A stretch of 38,847 bases of DNA, from positions 1 through 38,847 of the forward strand of contig QXYM01000090.1 of NCBI GenBank assembly GCA_009886945.1. The letters are read 5' to 3'. The stretch comes from Litorivicinus sp. GTDB taxonomy: Bacteria; Pseudomonadota; Gammaproteobacteria; Pseudomonadales; Litorivicinaceae. The notes beneath the pieces were generated by a model that worked only from the letters and a program-made list of their open reading frames with translations, was not told the DNA's origin and made no database searches. A program made the position numbers and the translations under genes. Positions 33,306-38,847 of this stretch are shown piece after piece. Every line of letters starts with the position of its first letter. Position 1 is the first letter of the stretch.

Positions 33306-33884
33306 ATGAATCAACAACTAATCTTAGCCAGTGAAAGCTCATACAAGAAAAACATCTTCAAAAGACTCAAGCTTCCGTTTCTCGCTCATGCACCCTCTGT
33401 CGATGAAACACCCACTCAATCAGAGTCAGCACGGGCACTCACGATCCGTCTAGCTGGCGCCAAAGCCCAAACAATCTCTACGCTCCATCCAACCGCTTGC
33501 GTGATCAGCACTGACCAATCAGCCGATTGCGCCGGTGAAATTCTCGGGAAACCGCAGAGCAAAGATCGCGCAGTCGACATGCTGCATCGGCTATCCGGGA
33601 AAGAGGTTTCTTTTTTTACAACTGTCGGCTTTTGCGCACCCAATACGCCCCTACGTCTGCACACCGAAGAAGTCGTTGTTTCGGTTCGGAAGCTCAGTCA
33701 CGCCGAAATTGTGCGCTACGTCGACGCTGATGAACCGCTCGATTGTGCCGGCGGTTTCAAAGTCGAGTGTCTTGGAATCAGTCTGTTTCGTTCGGTGAAA
33801 AGTGAAGACCCCACGGCACTCGAGGGCCTTCCGCTGATCCAGCTCTGTCAGTGGCTCAGAGACCAGGGATTCAGTATTCCCTGA
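33306..33884 (+). CDS. Maf-family nucleotide pyrophosphatase (YceF type)
   Basis: A 192-residue Maf-like nucleotide pyrophosphatase; the YceF subgroup hydrolyses m7GTP. ASESSYKKNIFKRLKLPF is the N-terminal substrate-binding loop (Lys replaces one Arg of the usual SxxRR), ISTDQ carries the catalytic Asp, and LGKPQSKDRAVDMLHRLSGKE the second motif. ECLGISLFRSVKSEDPTALEGLPL is the C-terminal signature. The gene diverges from yceD, as in E. coli. Its end overlaps the opposing sppA 3' end by 37 nt. Confidence 0.92.
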   Translation: MNQQLILASESSYKKNIFKRLKLPFLAHAPSVDETPTQSESARALTIRLAGAKAQTISTLHPTACVISTDQSADCAGEILGKPQSKDRAVDMLHRLSGKEVSFFTTVGFCAPNTPLRLHTEEVVVSVRKLSHAEIVRYVDADEPLDCAGGFKVECLGISLFRSVKSEDPTALEGLPLIQLCQWLRDQGFSIP

Positions 33885-34861
33885 CGACCAAGCCATGTCA
33901 GCGCCGTCCCGACACCGAATCCAAATTCACGGCTGAATTGATTCAGCAGCGGCTCATCTTGCGTGTAATAGATCCGCTCCTCTGCGCCAATCCATTCACG
34001 TGCGACTTCCAGCGGCCCTGCTAATGAGTCCACTAAACCAAGAACCAAGGCTTGCTCACCACTCCAGACACGACCGTCAAAGACATCCTCGTCACCCGGT
34101 GTTAATCGCTCGCCACGCCCCTCGCGAACCCGAGCAATAAATTGCTGATGCGTGGCATCGAGAAGGCCTTGTAAATGCTGAGTGTCTTCCAACGATTCTG
34201 GTAGAAATGGATCGAGCATGGCTTTATTTTCACCAGCCGTAATGACCCGGCGGTCCACACCGAGCTTCTCCAACAGCCCGCTAAATCCAAATCCAGAAGA
34301 CACCACGCCAATCGATCCCACGATCGATGCGGGAGCCGCATGAATGGTATCGGCGGCAGCGGCAATGTAATAGGCGCCACTGGCTCCGATATCACCAATG
34401 ACCGCATGCACGGGCTTACCGGGATACTGTGCCTTTAAATCCAAAATCGCTCGGTACACATACTCGGACTGCACAGGACTTCCGCCAGGAGAATTGATCT
34501 CAAGCATCACACCCTTAGACCCCGGAGCCTCAAATGCTGCGGTTAAGTTTTGCTGAATATCAAACGCGTTCGCGAGCTCACTCGGCGCGATGACGCCATC
34601 GATCGGAACGACCGCAGTGTGCGACCCTGACCGCATTCCATCCACTGGCAAATTGGCTTGATTGATCAAAAACAGGCTTAAACCGATGATGTAGCCAAAG
34701 GTGATGGTTTTGAAAAAAATCCCCCAGCGTCGAGCACGGCGCTGCTCGATCGTCGATTGCGCCAGCGTCTTCTCAAGAACCGACCATAATCGATCAGTCT
34801 CCTCGCGTTTCTGAGGATCCTGCATCGGGTTATCGCCCTCTGTCCGAGGAATGTCAGCCAT
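33848..34861 (-). CDS. sppA: Signal peptide peptidase SppA (36 kDa type, S49 family)
   Basis: A 337-residue membrane-anchored serine protease that degrades cleaved signal peptides. A cytoplasmic Arg-rich N-terminus precedes one transmembrane helix (~48-67). The S49 domain follows with LEINSPGGSPVQSE, the nucleophile Ser161 in GDIGASGAYYIAAAAD, the general base Lys213 in TAGENKAMLDPF, and the YTQDEPLL C-terminal part. It has a single S49 domain, so it is the short form. It is 13 nt downstream of rluC. The 3' overlap with maf is convergent. Confidence 0.93.
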   Translation of the reverse strand: MADIPRTEGDNPMQDPQKREETDRLWSVLEKTLAQSTIEQRRARRWGIFFKTITFGYIIGLSLFLINQANLPVDGMRSGSHTAVVPIDGVIAPSELANAFDIQQNLTAAFEAPGSKGVMLEINSPGGSPVQSEYVYRAILDLKAQYPGKPVHAVIGDIGASGAYYIAAAADTIHAAPASIVGSIGVVSSGFGFSGLLEKLGVDRRVITAGENKAMLDPFLPESLEDTQHLQGLLDATHQQFIARVREGRGERLTPGDEDVFDGRVWSGEQALVLGLVDSLAGPLEVAREWIGAEERIYYTQDEPLLNQFSREFGFGVGTALTWLGRQGILNPWSLSH

Positions 34862-34874
34862 TCAAAACCTCTCT

Positions 34875-35822
34875 TTAATAAATGTCCGGATCGCAGCCGG
34901 CGTCGACTAAAAAACGATGCATTGGATTCGGAATCGGCGCAACAACTGTCACTTGGTGGCCAGTTGCAGCTTGAAATCCAATCGACCGACTATGCAAACA
35001 CAATCCGTTAATGCCACGCTGACGCCACTGATCTCGACTGTCATCGTGCTGATATTTCGTGTCACCTAATACTGCATGCTTGTAGTAGGAGGCGTGCACC
35101 CGGATCTGATGGGTTCGCCCGGTCACAGGTTCCGCCTCGACCAGAGTACACCCATCCAGCGCTTCCAGTGGCCGAATCCTGGTATGTGAGGGTTTGCCTC
35201 GCTCGGTCACTTGGACGATTCGCTCTCCACCACGCTCAAACTTCTCAAGCGGCGCCTCAACATCCACTAAATATTGTGGCCACTTTCCAGCAACTAAAGC
35301 CAGGTAACGTTTTTGCAACCCTTTATCCTGATCCCGTAGCTGTTGGTGCAATCGCCTGAGCGCTGACGGCCGACGAGCGACAAGTAAGCAGCCACTGGTT
35401 TCTCGATCGAGTCGGTGAACTAACTCTAAAAATTTTTCATTCGGTCGAGCCAGACGCAATTGTTCAATTAAACCGGTCGACAATCCGGATCCACCATGTA
35501 CCGCCAATCCTGAGGGCTTGTTCAAGACCAGCACATCTTCATCTTCATACAACAATGCATCGGATAATTTCATTTGAATGCCGCGGTGTGCGATCGCTTC
35601 TTTCGTGGGAGCCAGATCAACCGGAGGAATCCGAACAATATCGCCAGCAGATACCCGCGAATCGGGCTTGCAACGACCTTTATTAATGCGTACTTCACCG
35701 GTCCGAATCATTTTATAGATGCGACCTTTCGGAAGACCCTTCAGCTGATTTGATAAAAAATTATCCAGCCGTTGACCTTCTTTTGACTCATCCACAGTCA
35801 CCCATTGGACTTTCTTTTCCAC
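34875..35822 (-). CDS. rluC: 23S rRNA pseudouridine synthase RluC
   Basis: RluC modifies U955, U2504 and U2580 of 23S rRNA. The 315-residue protein has an N-terminal S4 RNA-binding domain (~16-70, EGQRLDNFLSNQLKGLPKGR), then the RluA-family catalytic domain with LVHRLDRETSGCLL, where Asp139 is the nucleophile, and the C-terminal RTHQIRVHASY. The GTG start at 35822 is supported by GGAGAAAGTGA with good spacing. It diverges from rne, a typical gammaproteobacterial arrangement. Confidence 0.93.
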   Translation of the reverse strand: MEKKVQWVTVDESKEGQRLDNFLSNQLKGLPKGRIYKMIRTGEVRINKGRCKPDSRVSAGDIVRIPPVDLAPTKEAIAHRGIQMKLSDALLYEDEDVLVLNKPSGLAVHGGSGLSTGLIEQLRLARPNEKFLELVHRLDRETSGCLLVARRPSALRRLHQQLRDQDKGLQKRYLALVAGKWPQYLVDVEAPLEKFERGGERIVQVTERGKPSHTRIRPLEALDGCTLVEAEPVTGRTHQIRVHASYYKHAVLGDTKYQHDDSRDQWRQRGINGLCLHSRSIGFQAATGHQVTVVAPIPNPMHRFLVDAGCDPDIY

Positions 35823-35841
35823 TCACTTTCTCCATGATGCA

Positions 35842-35870
35842 TTGCCGCAAGCGACATGCGCTGTTATGCT
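35842..35870 (+). promoter_or_regulatory. Candidate sigma70 promoter of rne
   Basis: TTGCCG (35842-35847), 17-nt spacer, TATGCT (35865-35870) match 4 of 6 bases each. Transcription would start near 35877, giving a ~280-nt leader before the rne ATG. This is similar in length to the long E. coli rne leader. Confidence 0.5.
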
Positions 35871-35876
35871 CCAGAC

Positions 35877-36158
35877 TGCTTTGGGTTGAGTCAAGACTCC
35901 CTAAGGCCGAATGAGACCTCCGGGAGTTCCGGAGATGAAATAATCCCGCCCGATCTTGGCGGGCCAGCAAAGCTGGGACAAACACATATCAATGTGTCGG
36001 CAGAAAAGTCTGCAGTAACAAAGAAATTCCGGGCTCCCGGTTTACCGGTCGAGCCCCCTACAATGTGTCTTGTCGCTCAACCGATTAATGGTTGAGCCTT
36101 GGTTAGTATAGCTAGCCCTCTGAGATCGTGGCGATCAAACCATTAAGGTTGCCACTAC
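35877..36158 (+). promoter_or_regulatory. Highly structured 5' leader of rne (autoregulatory-type element)
   Basis: This is the only stretch over 300 nt (35823-36158) without an obvious gene. It contains a chain of hairpins: CTCCGG/CCGGAG (35918-35934), CCCGCC/GGCGGG (35945-35963), CCAGC/GCTGG (35964-35976), ACACAT/ATGTGT (35982-35997), GCAGA/TCTGC (36000-36013), GGGCTC..GAGCCC enclosing CCGG/CCGG (36031-36056), GCTCAACC/GGTTGAGC (36075-36097), GGTTAG/CTAGCC (36101-36117) and GATCG/CGATC (36124-36136). AAGG at 36145-36148 serves the rne ATG. The E. coli rne leader is similarly long and folded and is cleaved by RNase E to control its own level; the same role is inferred here. Confidence 0.75.
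35911..35943 (+). CDS. Possible 10-codon leader peptide upstream of rne
   Basis: ATG to TAA encodes MRPPGVPEMK. A CTAAGGCC lies just upstream (AAGG at 35903-35906). The peptide contains Pro-Pro-Gly, a sequence known to stall ribosomes without EF-P. The first hairpin of the rne leader (35918-35934) lies wholly inside it, so translation would open that hairpin. Existence is hypothetical. Confidence 0.22.
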   Translation: MRPPGVPEMK

Positions 36159-38847
36159 ATGAAGCGTATATTAATTAATGCCCTGCAGGCGGAAGAAATC
36201 CGTGTTGCCATGGTCGACGGTCAAAAACTCTACGACCTCGACATCGAATCCTCAGACCGAGAACAGAAAAAAGGCAATATCTATCGTGCGAAAATTTCGC
36301 GGATTGAGCCTAGTCTTGAAGCTGCCTTCATCGATTTCGGAAGCGAGCGTCACGGCTTTCTTCCGCTGAAAGAAATCTCACCTGAATATTTCTACAACAC
36401 CCCAGCCGAAGGCGAACGCGCGAAAATCGAGAAGGTGTTGAAAGAAGGTCAGGAACTGATCATTCAGGTCGAGAAAGAAGAGCGAGGCACCAAAGGCGCC
36501 GCTCTCACCACCTATATTTCTTTAGCTGGCCGTTATTTGGTTTTGATGCCTAATAACCCAGATGCCGGTGGAATCTCTCGCCGTATTGAAGGTGAGGATC
36601 GCGCCGAACTCCGCGACAAGCTCGCCAATCTGACGATGACTCAAGGTGCGGGCGTGATCATTCGCACAGCCGGTGTTGGTCGAACCGTCGAAGAACTCCA
36701 GTGGGACCTCGATTACTTAGACACCGCTTGGCAAGCCATTCGCAAAGCAGCACTATCCGGTGTCGCTCCATTTTTGATCTATCAAGAATCCAACGTCATC
36801 GTCCGTGCGATTCGTGACCATCTGCGTCAAGACATCGGTGAAGTCCTGGTCGACAGCGAAGAAGTGTTCGACAAAGTGAAAGATCTGATTCAGCAGGTGA
36901 TGCCGTCCTTTGGTAACAAAGTCAAACTCTACCAAGACGAAACACCGATGTTTAATCGCTTCCAAATTGAAGGTCAGATCGAGTCTGCATTCCAGCGCGA
37001 AGTTCGCCTCCCATCGGGTGGCGCAATTGTGATTGACCCAACCGAAGCATTGGTATCGATCGACATCAACTCGGCCCGAGCAACCAAGGGTGGTGATATT
37101 GAAGAAACCGCCTTGCACACCAACCTAGAAGCGGCCGACGAGATTGCTCGCCAGTTGCGGTTACGCGATATGGGTGGCCTTGTTGTGATCGATTTCATTG
37201 ATATGTCAGCCAACAAAAACCAGAAAGCGGTTGAGAATCGGCTGAAGGATGCCTTAAAACCTGATCGTGCTCGTGTTCAAATCGGCCGAATCTCGCGATT
37301 TGGTCTGTTGGAAATGAGTCGTCAACGATTGCGTCCATCGCTCGGTGAGACTAGCGGTGTGGTTTGCCCACGTTGTCATGGCCAGGGCAGCATTCGTGAT
37401 GTGCAATCACTGGCGTTACAGATTCTTCGTTTACTTGAAGATGAAGCCGTCAAAGAAAGGACCGGTGAAGTCCGTGTTCAAGTCCCCGTTCCAGTTGGAA
37501 CGTTTTTGCTGAATGAAAAACGCCAGCAGCTTGAATCGATCCAGCGACGCCATAAGGTGCGAGTGCTGGTCATCCCGAATCCGAACATGGAAACGCCAAA
37601 TTACGATCTGCAACGCTTACGTGACGATGACCCACAAGTGGCTAGCCTTGAGCTGTCGATCGATATTCAAACAGCCACACCAGATCCAGAGCCGGAGCTG
37701 GTCCGTGCACGTCAAGCTGAAGTCCGTGAAAAAGCTTTGGTCACTGATATCAAGCCAAAAACACCGGCTCCAGAAAGCGCGCCTGAGCCAACACCAGTCG
37801 AGGCGAAAACAGACGACAGCATTGGTCGGAAGAAGCGCCCTGAAAGTGCACGTCGCAGACAACCAAAGCCCGAATCAAAATCGCTGGTCAACCGCGTTCT
37901 CGGGTTTTTATTTGGTGAACCCGAAGCACCGGCATCGTCCTCTCGCCAGGAGACAAACAATCGCCGTCGTCCTCAGAAGAAAGCAGAGAGAAATGATCGC
38001 AAAGAGCGGCCAGAGAGTGATCCAACTCAACGGCCAGAAACCAACCGTGGACCACAACAACAGGAAACAGAACGTTCAGCTGATGGATCCCAAGGCGGTC
38101 GCCGTCGTCGCAGACGCCGTAACAAAAATCGATCCGAAACACCGGAATCAGTTGAAACAACAACGCCAACAACGGTAACAACACCAGAAGTGTCACCGGA
38201 ACGTGAGGCTGAACTCAAGGCACACGAAGAAAATTTAAGTCCGCGTCCAAAGCGTGCACAGCGCAAGCAGCGTGGTGAAGAGGCGATTGCAAGCCAAGAA
38301 GCCAAGCTTGAGAACCATGCGACCACCTCTGGTGAAACCACCATCGATGACGCACCAGTCCTTAACGAAGGAATGATTGCTGATGCTGATAAGCCGAAAC
38401 GGGCACGTCGAGGTCGTCGTGGATCACGCAAAACCAATGAAACGGTAGGAGCGATTGACGCACCAACATCGACTGAAGTGACGCCGGAGGTGACTCCTGA
38501 GCCAACAAGCGATCCGACTCCGGAATCAACGCCTGAACCTGTTGTCGCCGCACCTGTTGCAGAGTCCCCCAGTGAGACAGCGAGCGATGAGCAACCGAAA
38601 CCGGCACGTCGCGGCCGCGGTCGTCCCCGCAAAGCCGATACTACCGTTGAGGCGCCTGTCACAGAGAGCGATGTCGCCGCAGAAACAGCATCCTCAGAAA
38701 CAAAAGAAGTTGCCGCAGATACAGCGTCTGACGATTCTGATGCACCGAAAAAACCGGCGCGTCGAGGACGCAAGCCGAAAGCGAAAGCAGAGCCTGAAAG
38801 TTCCGTGAGCGAGCCAGTCGCAAAACCGGCCACTGAAGTGCCGCCCG
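36159..38847 (+). CDS. rne: Ribonuclease E (partial, 3' end outside window)
   Basis: RNase E is the essential endoribonuclease and degradosome scaffold. 896 codons are seen from the ATG at 36159, with no stop before the right edge. The catalytic half has the S1 domain (~36-120, [23 protein letters not shown]), the DNase I-like domain with [14 protein letters not shown] (catalytic Asp) and VVIDFIDM (second Asp), and the zinc-link CPRCHGQG. The C-terminal half is disordered: Arg-rich [14 protein letters not shown] and then three repeats, [14 protein letters not shown] (~745), [12 protein letters not shown] (~814) and [10 protein letters not shown] (~865), separated by Pro/Thr/Glu-rich spacers. 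Length and Arg-rich tail favour RNase E over RNase G. It is divergent from rluC. Confidence 0.97.
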   Translation, partial: MKRILINALQAEEIRVAMVDGQKLYDLDIESSDREQKKGNIYRAKISRIEPSLEAAFIDFGSERHGFLPLKEISPEYFYNTPAEGERAKIEKVLKEGQELIIQVEKEERGTKGAALTTYISLAGRYLVLMPNNPDAGGISRRIEGEDRAELRDKLANLTMTQGAGVIIRTAGVGRTVEELQWDLDYLDTAWQAIRKAALSGVAPFLIYQESNVIVRAIRDHLRQDIGEVLVDSEEVFDKVKDLIQQVMPSFGNKVKLYQDETPMFNRFQIEGQIESAFQREVRLPSGGAIVIDPTEALVSIDINSARATKGGDIEETALHTNLEAADEIARQLRLRDMGGLVVIDFIDMSANKNQKAVENRLKDALKPDRARVQIGRISRFGLLEMSRQRLRPSLGETSGVVCPRCHGQGSIRDVQSLALQILRLLEDEAVKERTGEVRVQVPVPVGTFLLNEKRQQLESIQRRHKVRVLVIPNPNMETPNYDLQRLRDDDPQVASLELSIDIQTATPDPEPELVRARQAEVREKALVTDIKPKTPAPESAPEPTPVEAKTDDSIGRKKRPESARRRQPKPESKSLVNRVLGFLFGEPEAPASSSRQETNNRRRPQKKAERNDRKERPESDPTQRPETNRGPQQQETERSADGSQGGRRRRRRRNKNRSETPESVETTTPTTVTTPEVSPEREAELKAHEENLSPRPKRAQRKQRGEEAIASQEAKLENHATTSGETTIDDAPVLNEGMIADADKPKRARRGRRGSRKTNETVGAIDAPTSTEVTPEVTPEPTSDPTPESTPEPVVAAPVAESPSETASDEQPKPARRGRGRPRKADTTVEAPVTESDVAAETASSETKEVAADTASDDSDAPKKPARRGRKPKAKAEPESSVSEPVAKPATEVPP

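Noticed and set aside
34875-35822. Alternative ATG start for rluC around 35836
   Set aside because: That ATG is in a different frame; the GTG at 35822 has a well-spaced GGAG and gives the S4 domain in full.
35856-36095. A 79-residue ORF across the rne leader
   Set aside because: It has no family resemblance, and the hairpin chain explains the sequence better.
36063-36095. A second tiny ORF (MCLVAQPING) in the rne leader
   Set aside because: There is no Shine-Dalgarno sequence before it; it spans the first arm and loop of the GCTCAACC/GGTTGAGC hairpin and stops in its second arm.
37513-38833. Long ORFs within rne, including a 268-residue Ser/Gly-rich antisense frame and a 221-residue plus-strand frame
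   Set aside because: They are shadows of the low-complexity Arg/Pro/Glu-rich RNase E tail, whose repetitive codons keep other frames open.

Overview
The window looks like a chromosomal segment of a gammaproteobacterium, probably a marine or Oceanospirillales-like one. Three things support this: the classic gammaproteobacterial block rluC/rne, maf, yceD-rpmF-fabD-fabG-acpP-fabF-mltG-tmk-holB-(pilZ)-tatD; the block icd / rluE-mnmA-hflD-purB-roxA; and the pair clpS-clpA. Coding density is very high, and many genes overlap by 1-4 nt. I saw no tRNA, rRNA, CRISPR array, insertion sequence or prophage gene. The lineage is inferred from gene order and protein motifs only.

Layout. 1-1691 (minus): clpS and the 5' two thirds of clpA, which runs off the left edge. 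1811-2263 (plus): a DUF3291 protein, ending at a bidirectional terminator shared with icd (minus, 2330-3586). 3690-9803 (plus): a compact run of rluE, mnmA, hflD, purB, the ribosomal oxygenase roxA, a GNAT acetyltransferase and a CbiM-like membrane protein. 9792-14416 (minus): aceK, a DUF924 protein, a DUF4892 lipoprotein-like secreted protein, an alpha/beta hydrolase and sixA. 14472-15284 (plus): xthA. 15291-15608 (minus): a Dabb-fold protein.

15687-24868 is a propionyl-CoA to succinyl-CoA module: carboxyltransferase, an unusual 925-residue biotin carboxylase/biotin carrier protein, B12-dependent methylmalonyl-CoA mutase and its G-protein chaperone MeaB on the plus strand. A minus-strand CBS-pair protein follows, then methylmalonyl-CoA epimerase and a MOSC protein. 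Downstream (24865-32718, minus) lie a TetR regulator, tatD, a PilZ-like gene, holB, tmk, mltG, and the fatty-acid genes fabF, acpP, fabG and fabD with rpmF and yceD. The usual plsX and fabH are absent between rpmF and fabD. Maf (plus) diverges from yceD. SppA and RluC (minus) follow, and RNase E (plus, partial) runs off the right edge behind a long hairpin-rich leader.

How the parts connect. Icd and its kinase/phosphatase AceK are both present, which implies a glyoxylate bypass. The methylmalonyl module feeds propionate, odd-chain or branched-chain carbon into the TCA cycle at succinyl-CoA. The non-coding signals most worth attention are the chain of about eight hairpins and a tiny PPG-containing upstream ORF before rne; a near-consensus promoter that would make the yceD-rpmF mRNA almost leaderless; a 9+9 bp inverted repeat around the putative acpP promoter; an acpP-fabF attenuator; and a palindrome ahead of the carboxylase operon. 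The most unusual protein is the 925-residue biotin carboxylase.
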